Positions 20,697 through 34,098 of a stretch of DNA of 64,000 bases are shown here, piece after piece; the stretch's first letter is position 1; every line of letters starts with the position of its first letter. The DNA comes from Plumapathes pennacea. Lineage: Eukaryota > Cnidaria > Anthozoa > Antipatharia > Myriopathidae. Position numbers and translations under genes: made by a program. The notes under the pieces are model-generated. The model made no database searches, had not been told where the DNA came from, and saw only the letters and a program-made list of their open reading frames with translations. The stretch lies in assembly GCA_964036295.1 (NCBI GenBank), contig OZ038469.1, positions 11,362,067 through 11,426,066 of the forward strand, read 5' to 3'.

Positions 20697-23600
20697 AAGC
20701 TGCTATATCTCGCCAACGGATGACGATAGATAAAGCAAATGTATTGCAAAAAGTCTTCTAATAGTCCAAGGAAGGTTTCCTGAAAGTTTCAAAAGTTTCA
20801 ATTTTTGGCCAAAATCGGCAAAAAACCCTGTGCTATAGCCTTAGTATTTTGTCAAAATTCCAAGATTTTTCGACCATCTCAGAATCGCATGAAACTTTCA
20901 GGAAACGTTCCTGGGACTATGCCGACGGTTTTTGCATAATTTTTGTAAACTTTTAGCCGGCGCGTCGTGAGAAATTCGAGCAAATTTGAGCAAATCATGC
21001 ACTAATTAAAAAATCACACCTTTCGCGCAAAGGAGCCAATTTAAGCTGGTATATCTCGCGAACGGATGACGATAGATAAAGCAAATGTATTGCAAAAAGT
21101 CTTGTAATAGTCCAAGGAAGGTTTCCTGAAAGTTTCAAGAGTTTTCAATTTTTGGCCAAAATCGGCAAAAAACCCTGTGCTATAGCCTTAGTATTTTGTC
21201 AAAATTCCAAGATTTTTCGACCATCTCAGAATCGAATGAAACTTTCAGGAAACGTTCCAGGGACTATTCCGACGGTTTTTGCATAGTTTTTGTAAACTTT
21301 TAGCCCGCGCGTCGTGAGAAATTAGAGCAAATTCGAGCAAATCATGCATTAATTAAAACATCACACCTTTCGCGGAAAGGAGCCAAACTTAAGCTGCTAT
21401 ATCTCGCCAACGGATGACGATAGATAAAGCAAATGTATTGCAAAAAGTCTTCTAATAGTCCAAAGAAGGTTTCCTGAAAGTTTCAAGAGTTTTCAATTTT
21501 TGGCCAAAATCGGCAAAAAACCCTGTGCTATAGCCTTAGTATTTTGTCAAAATTCCAACATTTTTCGACCATCTCAGAATCGCATGAAACTTTCAGGAAA
21601 CGTTCCAGGGACTATGCCGACGGGTTTTGCATAGTTTTTGTAAACTTTTAGCTCGCGCGTGGTGAGAAATTCGAGCAAATTTGAGCAAATCATGCACTAA
21701 TTAAAACATCACACCTCTCGCGCAAAGGATCCAATTTAAGCTGCTATATCTCGCCAACGGATGACGATAGATAAAGCAAATGTATTGCAAAAAGTCTTGT
21801 AATAGTCCAAGGAAGGTTTCCTGAAACTTTCAAGAGTTTTCAATTTTTGGCCAAAATCGGCAAAAATCCCTGTGCTATAGCCTTAGTATTTTGTCAAAAT
21901 TCCAACATTTTTCGACCATCTCAGAATCGCATGAAACTTTCAGGAAACGTTCCAGGAACTATGCCGACGGGTTTTGCATAGTTTTTGTAAACTTTTAGCT
22001 CGCGCGTGGTGAGAAATTCGAGCAAATTTGAGCAAATCATGCACTAATTAAAACATCACACCTTTCGCGCAAAGGATCCAATTTAAGCTGCTATATCTCG
22101 CCAACGGATGACGATAGATAAAGCAAATGTATTGCAAAAAGTCTTGTAATAGTCCAAGGAAGGTTTCCTGAAAGTTTCAAGAGTTTTCAATTTTTGGCCA
22201 AAATCGGCAAAAATCCCTGTGCTATAGCCTTAGTATTTTGTCAAATTTCCAACATTTTTAGACCATCTGAGAATCGCATGAAACTTTCAGGAAACGTTCC
22301 TGGGACTATGCCGACGGATTTTGCATAGTTTTTGTAAACTTTTAGCCCGCGCGTGGTGAGAAAATTCGAGCAAATTCGAGCAAATCATGCACTAATTAAA
22401 ACATCACACCTTTCGCGCAAAGGTGCCAATTTAAGCTGCTATATCTCGCCAACGGATGACGATAGAAAAAGGAAATGTATTGCAAAAAGTCTTGTAATTG
22501 TCCAAGGAAGGTTTCCTGAAAGTTTCAAGAGTTTTCAATTTTTGGCCAAAATCGGCAAAAAACCCTGTGCTATAGCCTTAGTATTTTGTCAAAATTCCAA
22601 CATTTTTCGACCATCTCAGAATCGCATGAAACTTTCAGGAAACGTTCCTGGGACTATGCCGACGGTTTTTGCATAGTTTTTGTAAACTTTTAGCCGGCGC
22701 GTCGTGAGAAATTCGAGTAAATTCGAGCAAATCATGCATTAATTAAAACATCACACCTTTCGCGCAAAGGAGCCAATTTTAAGCTGCTATATCTCGCCAA
22801 CGGATGACGATAGATAAAGCAAATGTATTGCAAAAAGTCTTGTAATTGACCAAGGAAGGTTTCCTGAAAGTTTCAAGAGTTTTCAATTTTTGGCCAAAAT
22901 GGGCAAAAAACCCTGTGCTATAGCCTTAGTATTTTGTCAAAATTCTAAGATTTTTCGACCATCTCAGAATCGCATGAAACTTTCAGGAAACGTTCCAGGG
23001 ACTATGCCGACGGTTTTTGCTTAGTTTTTGTAAACTTTTAGCCCGCGCGTGGTGAGAAATTCGAGCAAATTCGAGCAAAGCATGCACTAATTAAAATATC
23101 ACACCTTTCGCGCAAAGGAGCCAATTTAAACTGCTATATCTCGCCAACGGATGACGATAGATAAAGCAAATGTATTGCAAAAAGTCTTGTAATAGTCCAA
23201 GGAAGGTTTCCTGAAAGTTTCAAGAGTTTTCAATTTTTGGCCAAAATCGGCAAAAAACCCTGTGCTATAGCCTTAGTATTTTGTCAAATTTCCAAGATTT
23301 TCGACCATCTCAGAATCGCATGAAACTTTCAGGAAACGTTCCAGGGACTATCCCGACGGGTTTTGCATAGTTTTTGTAAACTTTTAGCCCGCGCGTCGTG
23401 AGAAATTCGAGTAAATTCGAGCAAATCATGCATTAATTAAAACATCACACCTTTCGCGCAAAGGAGTCAAACTTAAGCTACTATATCTCGCCAACTGATG
23501 ACGATAGATAAAGCAAATGTATTGCAAAAAGTCTTGTAATTGTCCAAGGAAGGTTTCCTGAAAGTTTCAAGAGTTTTCAATTTTTGGCCAAAATCGGCAA

Positions 23601-26600
23601 AAAACCCTGTGCTATAGCCTTAGTATTTTGTCAAAATTCCAAGATTTTTCGACCATCTCAGAATCGCATGAAACTTTCAGGAAACGTTCCTGGGACTATG
23701 CCGATGGATTTTGCATAGTTTTTGTAAACTTTTAGCCCGCGCGTCGTGAGAAATTCGAGTAAATTCGAGGAAATCATGCACTAATTAAAACATCACACCT
23801 TTCGCGCAAAGGAGCCAATTTTAAGCTGCTATATCTCGCCAACGGATGACGATAGATAAAGAAATATATTGCAAAAAGTCTTGTAATTGTCCAAGGAAGA
23901 TTTCCTGAAAGTTTCAAGAGTTTTCAATTTTTGGCCAAAATGAGCAAAAAACCCTGTGCTATAGCCTTAGTATTTTGTCAAAATTCCAACATTTTTCGAC
24001 CATCTCAGAATCGCATGAAACTTTCAGGAAACGTTCCAGGGACTATGCCGACGGTTTTTGCATAGTTTTTGTAAACTTTTAGCCCGCGCGTCGTGAGAAA
24101 TTCGAGTAATTTTGAGCAAATCATGCATTAATTAAAACATCACACCTTTCGCGGAAAGGAGCAAAATTTAAGCTGGTATATCTCGCCAACGGATGACGAT
24201 AGATAAAGCAAATGTATTGCAAAAAGTCTTGTAATAGTCCAAGGAAGGTTTCCCGAAAGTTTCAAGAGTTTTCAATTTTTGGCCAAAATCGGCAAAAAAC
24301 CCTTTGCTATAGCCTTAGTATTTTGTCAAAATTCCAAGATTTTTCGACCATCTCAGAATCGCATGAAACTTTCAGGAAACGTTCCAGGGACTATACCGAC
24401 GGTTTTTGAATAGTTTTTGTAAACTTTTAGCCCGCGCGTCGTGAGAAATTCGAGTAAATTCGAGCAAATCATGCACTAATTAAAACATCACACCTTTCGC
24501 GCAAAGGAGCCAATTTAAGCTGGTATATCTCGCCAACGGATGACGATAGATAAAGCAAATGTATTGCAAAAAGTCTTGTAATAGTCCAAGGAAGGTTTTC
24601 TGAAAGTTTCAAGAGTTTTCAATTTTTGGCCAAAATCGGCAAAAAACCCTGTGCTATAGCCTTAGTATTTTGTCAAAATTCCAAGATTTTTCGACCATCT
24701 GAGAATCGCATGAAACTTTCAGGAAACGTTCCAGGGACTATGCCGACGGGTTTTGCATAGTTTTTGTAAACTTTTAGCCGGCGCGTGGTGAGAAATTCGA
24801 GCAAATTTGAGCAAATCATGCATTAATTAAAACATCACACCTTTCGCGCAAAGGAGCCAATTTAAGCTGGTATATCTCGCCAACGGATGACGATAGATAA
24901 AGCAAATGTATTGCAAAAAGTCTTGTAATTGACCAAGGAAGGTTTCCTGAAAGTTTCAAGAGTTTTCAATTTTTGGCCAAAATCGGCAAAAAACCCTCTG
25001 CTATAGCCTTAGTATTTGTCAAAATTCCAAGATTTTTCGATCATCTCAGAATCGCATGAAACTTTCAGGAAACGTTCCAGGGACTATGCCGACGGGTTTT
25101 GCATAGTTTTTGTAGACTATTAGCCCGCGCGTGGTGAGAAATTCGAGCAAATTTGAGCAAATCATGCACTATTTAAAACATCACACCTTTCGCGCAAAGG
25201 AGCCAAATTAAGCTGGTATATCTCGCCAACGGATGACGATAGATAAAGCAAATGTATTGCAAAAAGTCTTGTAATAGTCCAAGGAAGGTTTCCTGAAAGT
25301 TTCAAGAGTTTTCAATTTTTGGCCAAAATCGGCAAAAAACCCTGTGCTATAGCCTTAGTATTTTGTCAAAATTCCAAGATTTTTCGACCATCTCAGAATC
25401 GCATGAAACTTTAAGGAAACGTTCCAGGGACTATGCCGACGGTTTTTGCATAGTTTTTGTAAACTTTTAGCCCGCGCGTCGTGAGAAATTCGAGTAAATT
25501 CGAGCAAATCATGCATTAATTAAAACATCACACCTTTCGCGCAAAGGAGCCAAACTTAAGCTGCTATATCTCGCCAACGGATGACGATAGATAAAGCAAA
25601 AGTAAAACAAAAAGTCTTGTAATTGTCCAAAAAAGGTTTCCTGAAAGTTTCAAGAGTTTTCAATTTTTGGCCAAAATCGGCAAAAAACCCTGTGCTATAG
25701 CCTTAGTATTTTGTCAAAATTCCAAAATTTTTCGACCATCTGAGAATCGCATGAAACTTTCACGAAACGTTCCAGGGACTATGCCTAAGGGTTTTGCATA
25801 GTTTTTGTAAACTTTTAGCCCGCGCGTGGTGAGAAATTCGAGTAAATTTAAACAAATCATGCACTAATTAAAACATCACACCTTTCGCGCAAAGGAGCCA
25901 ATTTAAGCTGCTATATCTCGCCAACGGATGACGATAGATAAAGCAAAAGTAAAACAAAAAGTCTTGTAATAGTCCAAGGAAGGTTTCCTGAAAGTTTCAA
26001 GAGTTTTCAATTTTTGGCCAAAATCGGCAAAAAACCCTGTGCTATAGCCTTAGTATTTTGTCAAATTTCCAAGATTTTTCGACCATCTGAGAATCGCATG
26101 AAACTTTCACGAAACGTTCCAGGGACTAAGCCGACGGTTTTTGCATACTTTTTGTAAACTTTTAGCCGGCGCGTCGTGAGAAATTCGGGTAAATTTGAGG
26201 AAATCATGCATTAATTAAAACATCACACCTTTCGCGCAAAGGAACCAATTTTAAGCTGCTATATCTCGCCAACGGATGACGATAGATAAAGCAAATGTAT
26301 TGCAAAAAGTCTTGTAATTGACCAAGGAAGGTTTCCTGAAAGTTTCAAGAGTTTTCAATTTTTGGCCAAAATCGGCAAAAAACCCTGTGCTATAGCCTTA
26401 GTATTTTGTCAAAATTCCAAGATTTTTCGACCATCTCAGAATCGCATGAAACTTTCAGGAAACGTTCCAGGGACTATGCCGACGGTTTTTGAATAGTTTT
26501 TGTAAACTTTTAGCCGGCGCGTGGTGAGAAATTCGAGTAAATTCGAGCAAATCATGCACTAATTAAAACATCACACCTTTCGCGCAAAGGAGCCAATTTA

Positions 26601-29236
26601 AGCTGGTATATCTCGCCAACGGATGACGATAGATAAAACAAATGTATTGCAAAAAGTCTTGTAATAGTCCAAGGAAGGTTTCCTGAAAGTTTCAAGAGTT
26701 TTCAATTTTTGGCCAAAATCGGCAAAAAACCCTGTGCTATAGCCTTAGTATTTTGTCAAAATTCCAAGATTTTTCGACCATGTCAGAATCGCATGAAACT
26801 TTCAGGAAACGTTCCAGGGACTATGCCGACGGGTTTTGAATAGTTTTTGTAAACTTTTAGCCCGCGCGTGGTGAGAAATTCGAGTAAATTCGAGCAAATC
26901 ATGCACTAATTAAAACATCACACCTTTCGCGAAAAGGAGCCAATTTAAGCTGGTATATCTCGCCAACGGATGACGATAGATAAAGCAAATGTATTGCAAC
27001 AAGTCTTGTAATAGTCCAAGGAAGGTTTCCTGAAAGTTTCAAGAGTTTTCAATTTTTGGCCAAAATCGGCAAAAAACCCTGTGCTATAGCCTTAGTATTT
27101 TGTCAAAATTCCAAGGTTTTTCGACCATCTCAGAATCGCATGAAACTTTCAGGAAACGTTCCAGGGAATATGCCGACGGGTTTTGCATAGTTTTTGTAAA
27201 CTTTTAGCCGGCGCGTCGTGAGAAATTAGAGCAAATTCGAGCAAATCATGCATTAATTAAAACATTACACCTTTCGCGCAAAGGAGCCAAACTTAAGCTG
27301 CTATATCTCGCCAACGGATGACGATAGATAAAGCAAATGTATTGCAAAAAGTCTTGTAATTGACCAAGGAAGGTTTCCTGAAAGTTTCAAGAGTTTTCAA
27401 TTTTTGGCCAAAATCGGCAAAAAACCCTGTGCTATAGCCTTAGTATTTTGTCAAAATTCCAAGATTTTTCGACCATCTCAGAATCGCATGAAACTTTCAG
27501 GAAACGTTCCAGGGACTATGCCGACGGGTTTTGCATAGTTTTTGTAAACTTTTAGCCCGCGCGTGGTGAGAAATTCGAGCAAATTTGAGCAAATCATGCA
27601 CTAATTAAAACATCACACCTTTCGCGCAAAGGAGCCAATTTAAGCTGCTATGTCTCGCCAACGGATGACGATAGATAAAGCAAATGTATTGCAAAAAGTC
27701 TTGTAATAGTCCAAGGAAGGTTTCCTGAAAGTTTCAAGAGTTTTCAATTTTTGGCCAAAATCGGCAAAAAACCCTGTGCTATAGCCTTAGTATTTTGTCA
27801 AAATTCCAAGATTTTTCGACCATCTCAGAATCGCATGAAACTTTCAGGAAACGTTCCAGGGACTATGCCGACGGTTTTTGCATAGTTTTTGTAAACTTTT
27901 AGCCCGCGCGTCATGAGAAATTCGAGTAAATTCGAGCAAATCATGCATTAATTAAAACATCACACCTTTCGCGCAAAGGAGCCAAACTTAAGCTGCTATA
28001 TCTCGCCAACGGATGACGATAGATAAAGCAAATGTATTGCAAAAAGTCTTGTAATTGTCCAAGGAAGGTTTCCTGAAAGTTTCAAGAGTTTTCAATTTTT
28101 GGCCAAAATCGGCAAAAAGCCCTGTGCTGTAGCCTTAATTTTTTGTCAAAATTCCAAGATTTTTCGACCATCTGAGAATCGCATGAAACTTTCAGGAAAC
28201 GTTCCAGGGACTATGCCGACGGTTTTTGAATAGTTTTTGTAAACTTTTAGCCCGCGCGTCGTGAGAAATTCGAGTAAATTTGAGCAAATCATGCATTAAT
28301 TAAAACATCACACCTTTCGCGAAAAGGAGCCAAACTTAAGCTGCTATATCTCGCCAACGGATGACGATAGATAAAGCAAATGTATTGCAAAAAGTCTTGT
28401 AATAGTCCAAGGAAGGTTTCCTGAAAGTTTCAAGAGTTTTCAATTTTTGGCCAAAAGCGGCAAAAAACCCTGTGCTATAGCCTTAGTATTTTGTCAAATT
28501 TCCAAGATTTTTCGACCATCTCAGAATCGCATGAAACTTTCAGGAAACGTTCCAGGGACTATGCCGACGGTTTTTGCATAGTTTTTGTAAACTTTTAGCC
28601 CGCGCGTCGTGAGAAATTCGAGTAAATTCGAGCAAATCATGCATTAATTAAAACATCACACCTTTCGCGCAAAGGAGCCAAACTTAAGCTGCTATATCTC
28701 GCCAACGGATGACGATAGATAAAGCAAATGTATTGCAAAAAGTCTTGTAATTGTCCAAGGAAGGTTTCCTGAAAGTTTCAAGAGTTTTCAATTTTTGGCC
28801 AAAATCGGCAAAAAGCCCTGTGCTGTAGCCTTAATTTTTTGTCAAAATTCCAAGATTTTTCGACCATCTGAGAATCGCATGAAACTTTCAGGAAACGTTC
28901 CAGGGACTATGCCGACGGTTTTTGCATAGTTTTTGTAAACTTTTAGCCCGCGCGTCGTGAGAAATTCGAGTAAATTCGAGCAAATCATGCATTAATTAAA
29001 ACATCACACCTTTCGCGAAAAGGAGCCAAACTTAAGCTGCTATATCTCGCCAACGGATGACGATAAATAAAGCAAATGTATTGCAAAAAGTCTTGTAATT
29101 GTCCAAGGAAGATTTCCTGAAAGTTTCAAGAGTTTTCAATTTTTGGCCAAAATCGGCAAAAAGCCCTGTGCTATAGCCTTAATTGTTTGTCAAAATTCCA
29201 AGATTTTTCGACCATCTCAGAATCGCATGAAACTTT

Positions 29237-32200
29237 CAGAAAACGTTCCAGGGACTATGCCGACAGTTTTTGCATACTTTTTGTAAACTTTTAGCCGGCG
29301 AGTGGTGAGAAATTCGAGCAAATTTGAGCAAATCATGCACTAATTAAAACATCACACCTTTCGCGCAAAGGAGCAAAATTTAAGCTGCTATATCTCGCCA
29401 ACGGATGTCGATAGATAAAGCAAATGTATTGCAACAAGTCTTGTAATTGACCAAGGAAGGTTTCCTGAAAGTTTCAAGAGTTTTCAATTTTTGGCCAAAA
29501 TCGGCAAAAAGCCCTGTGCTATAGCCTTAGTATTTTGTCAAAATTCCAAGATTTTTCGACCATCTCAGAATTGCATGAAACTTTCAGGAAACGTTCCAGG
29601 GACTATGCCGACGGTTTTTGCATAGTTTTTGTAAACTTTTAGCTGGCGCGTGGTGAGAAATTCGAGTAAATTCGAGCAAATCATGCACTAATTAAAACAT
29701 CACACCTTTCGCGCAAAGGAGCCAATTTAAGCTGGTATATCTCGCCAACGGATGACGATAGATAAAGCAAATGTATTGCAACAAGTCTTGTAATAGTCCA
29801 AGGAAGGTTTCCTGAAAGTTTCAAGAGTTTTCAATTTTTGGCCAAAATCGGCAAAAAACCCTGTGCTATAGCCTTAGTATTTTGTCAAAATTCCAAGATT
29901 TTTCGACCATCTCAGAATTGCATGAAACTTTCAGGAAACGTTCCAGGGACTATGCCGACGGTTTTTGAATAGTTTTTGTAAACTTTTAGCCCGCGCGTGG
30001 TGAGAAATTCGAGTAAATTCGAGCAAATCATGCACTAATTAAAACATCACACCTTTCGCGCAAAGGAGCCAATTTAAGCTGGTATATCTCGCCAACGGAT
30101 GACGATAGATAAAGCAAATGTATTGCAACAAGTCTTGTAATAGTCCAAGGAAGGTTTCCTGAAAGTTTCAAGAGTTTTCAATTTTTGGTCAAAATCGGCA
30201 AAAAACCCTGTGCTATAGCCTTAGTATTTTGTCAAAATTCCAAGATTTTTCGACCATCTCAGAATCGCATGAAACTTTCAGGAAACGTTCCAGGGACTAT
30301 GCCGACGGGTTTTGCATAGTTTTTGTAAACTTTTAGTCCGCGCGTCGTGAGAAATTCGAGCAAATTTGAGCAAATCATGCACTAATTAAAACATCACACC
30401 TTTCGCGCATAGGAGCCAATTTAAGCTGCTATGTCTCGCCAACGGATGACGATAGATAAAGCAAATGTATTGCAAAAAGTCTTGTAATTGACCAAGGAAG
30501 GTTTCCTGAAAGTTTCAAGAGTTTTCAATTTTTGGCCAAAATCGGCAAAAAACCCTGTGCTATAGCCTTACTATTTGTCAAAATTCCAAGATTTTTCGAC
30601 CATCTCAAAATCGCATGAAACTTTCAGGAAACGTTCCAGGGACTATGCCGACGGGTTTTGCATAGTTTTTGTAAACTTTTAGCCCGCGCGTGGTGAGAAA
30701 TTCGAGTAAATTCGAGCAAATCATGCATTAATTAAAACATCACACCTTTCGCGCAAAGGAGCCAAACTTAAGCTGCTATATCTCGCCAACGGATGACGAT
30801 AGATAAAGCAAATGTATTGCAAAAAGTCTTGTAATTGTCCAAGGAAGGTTTCCTGAAAGTTTCAAGAGTTTTCAATTTTTGGCCAAAATCGGCAAAAAGC
30901 CCTGTGCTATAGCCTTAATTTTTTGTCAAAATTCCAAGATTTTTCGACCATCTCAGAATCGCATGAAACTTTCAGGAAACGTTCCAGGGACTATGCCGAC
31001 GGTTTTTGCATACTTTTTGTAAACTTTTAGCCGGCGAGTGGTGAGAAATTCGAGTAAATTCGAGCAAATCATGCACTAATTAAAACATCACACCTTTCGC
31101 GCAAAGGAGCCAATTTAAGCTGCTATATCTCGCCAACGGATGACGATAGATAAAGCAAATGTATTGCAACAAGTCTTGTAATAGTCCAAGGAAGGTTTCC
31201 TGAAAGTTTCAAGAGTTTTCAATTTTTGGCCAAAATCGGCAAAAAACCCTGTGCTATAGCCTTAGTATTTTGTCAAAATTCCAAGATTTTTCGACCATCT
31301 CAGAATTGCATGAAACTTTCAGGAAACGTTCCAGGGACTATGCCGACGGTTTTTGCATAGTTTTTGTAAACTTTTAGCCCGCGCGTCGTGAGAAATTCGA
31401 GTAAATTCGAGCAAATCATGCATTAAATAAAACATCACACCTTTCGCGCAAAGGAGCCAAACTTAAGCTGCTATATCTCGCCAACGGATGACGATAGATA
31501 AAGCAAATGTATTGCAAAATGTCTTGTAATTGTCCAAGGAAGGTTTCCTGAAAGTTTCAAGAGTTTTCAATTTTTGGCCAAAATCGGCAAAAAGCCCTGT
31601 GCTATAGCCTTAATTTTTTGTCAAAATTCCAAGATTTTTCGACCATCTCAGAATCGCATGAAACTTTCAGAAAACGTTCCAGGGACTATGCCGACGGTTT
31701 TTGCATACTTTTTGTAAACTTTTAGCCGGCGAGTGGTGAGAAATTCGAGCAAATTTGAGCAAATCATGCACTAATTAAAACATCACACCTTTCGCGCAAA
31801 GGAGCAAAATTTAAGCTGCTATATCTCGCCAACGGATGTCGATAGATAAAGCAAATGTATTGCAACAAGTCTTGTAATTGACCAAGGAAGGTTTCCTGAA
31901 AGTTTCAAGAGTTTTCAATTTTTGGCCAAAATCGGCAAAAAGCCCTGTGCTATAGCCTTAGTATTTTGTCAAAATTCCAAGATTTTTCGACCATCTCAGA
32001 ATTGCATGAAACTTTCAGGAAACGTTCCAGGGACTATGCCGACGGTTTTTGCATAGTTTTTGTAAACTTTTAGCTGGCGCGTGGTGAGAAATTCGAGTAA
32101 ATTCGAGCAAATCATGCACTAATTAAAACATCACACCTTTCGCGCAAAGGAGCCAATTTAAGCTGGTATATCTCGCCAACGGATGACGATAGATAAAGCA

Positions 32201-34098
32201 AATGTATTGCAACAAGTCTTGTAATAGTCCAAGGAAGGTTTCCTGAAAGTTTCAAGAGTTTTCAATTTTTGGCCAAAATCGGCAAAAAACCCTGTGCTAT
32301 AGCCTTAGTATTTTGTCAAAATTCCAAGATTTTTCGACCATCTCAGAATTGCATGAAACTTTCAGGAAACGTTCCAGGGACTATGCCGACGGTTTTTGAA
32401 TAGTTTTTGTAAACTTTTAGCCCGCGCGTGGTGAGAAATTCGAGTAAATTCGAGCAAATCATGCACTAATTAAAACATCACACCTTTCGCGCAAAGGAGC
32501 CAATTTAAGCTGGTATATCTCGCCAACGGATGACGATAGATAAAGCAAATGTATTGCAACAAGTCTTGTAATAGTCCAAGGAAGGTTTCCTGAAAGTTTC
32601 AAGAGTTTTCAATTTTTGGTCAAAATCGGCAAAAAACCCTGTGCTATAGCCTTAGTATTTTGTCAAAATTCCAAGATTTTTCGACCATCTCAGAATCGCA
32701 TGAAACTTTCAGGAAACGTTCCAGGGACTATGCCGACGGGTTTTGCATAGTTTTTGTAAACTTTTAGTCCGCGCGTCGTGAGAAATTCGAGCAAATTTGA
32801 GCAAATCATGCACTAATTAAAACATCACACCTTTCGCGCATAGGAGCCAATTTAAGCTGCTATGTCTCGCCAACGGATGACGATAGATAAAGCAAATGTA
32901 TTGCAAAAAGTCTTGTAATTGACCAAGGAAGGTTTCCTGAAAGTTTCAAGAGTTTTCAATTTTTGGCCAAAATCGGCAAAAAACCCTGTGCTATAGCCTT
33001 ACTATTTGTCAAAATTCCAAGATTTTTCGACCATCTCAAAATCGCATGAAACTTTCAGGAAACGTTCCAGGGACTATGCCGACGGGTTTTGCATAGTTTT
33101 TGTAAACTTTTAGCCCGCGCGTGGTGAGAAATTCGAGTAAATTCGAGCAAATCATGCATTAATTAAAACATCACACCTTTCGCGCAAAGGAGCCAAACTT
33201 AAGCTGCTATATCTCGCCAACGGATGACGATAGATAAAGCAAATGTATTGCAAAAAGTCTTGTAATTGTCCAAGGAAGGTTTCCTGAAAGTTTCAAGAGT
33301 TTTCAATTTTTGGCCAAAATCGGCAAAAAGCCCTGTGCTATAGCCTTAATTTTTTGTCAAAATTCCAAGATTTTTCGACCATCTCAGAATCGCATGAAAC
33401 TTTCAGGAAACGTTCCAGGGACTATGCCGACGGTTTTTGCATACTTTTTGTAAACTTTTAGCCGGCGAGTGGTGAGAAATTCGAGTAAATTCGAGCAAAT
33501 CATGCACTAATTAAAACATCACACCTTTCGCGCAAAGGAGCCAATTTAAGCTGCTATATCTCGCCAACGGATGACGATAGATAAAGCAAATGTATTGCAA
33601 CAAGTCTTGTAATAGTCCAAGGAAGGTTTCCTGAAAGTTTCAAGAGTTTTCAATTTTTGGCCAAAATCGGCAAAAAACCCTGTGCTATAGCCTTAGTATT
33701 TTGTCAAAATTCCAAGATTTTTCGACCATCTCAGAATTGCATGAAACTTTCAGGAAACGTTCCAGGGACTATGCCGACGGTTTTTGCATAGTTTTTGTAA
33801 ACTTTTAGCCCGCGCGTCGTGAGAAATTCGAGTAAATTCGAGCAAATCATGCATTAATTAAAACATCACACCTTTCGCGCAAAGGAGCCAAACTTAAGCT
33901 GCTATATCTCGCCAACGGATGACGATAGATAAAGCAAATGTATTGCAAAAAGTCTTGTAATTGTCCAAGGAAGGTTTCCTGAAAGTTTCAAGAGTTTTCA
34001 ATTTTTGGCCAAAATCGGCAAAAAGCCCTGTGCTATAGCCTTAATTTTTTGTCAAAATTCCAAGATTTTTCGACCATCTCAGAATCGCATGAAACTTT
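29237..34098 (+). repeat. Higher-order repeat: 7-monomer unit of 2,431 bp, two copies
   Basis: Rare variants recur at a fixed distance of about 2,431 bp: CAGAAAACG at 29237 and 31668, ACGGATGTCG at 29401 and 31832, TTTTGGTCAAAATC at about 30187 and 32617, CGCGCATAGGAG at about 30405 and 32837, and the shortened CTTACTATTTGTC at about 30568 and 32999. Seven monomers were thus copied together recently. The two units are almost identical by eye. Confidence 0.85.

Noticed and set aside
22353-22676. 107-codon open frame inside the satellite (also 24212-24409 and 47072-47257)
   Set aside because: These are chance open stretches of the 347-bp monomer; neighbouring monomers break the same frame and the period is not a multiple of three.
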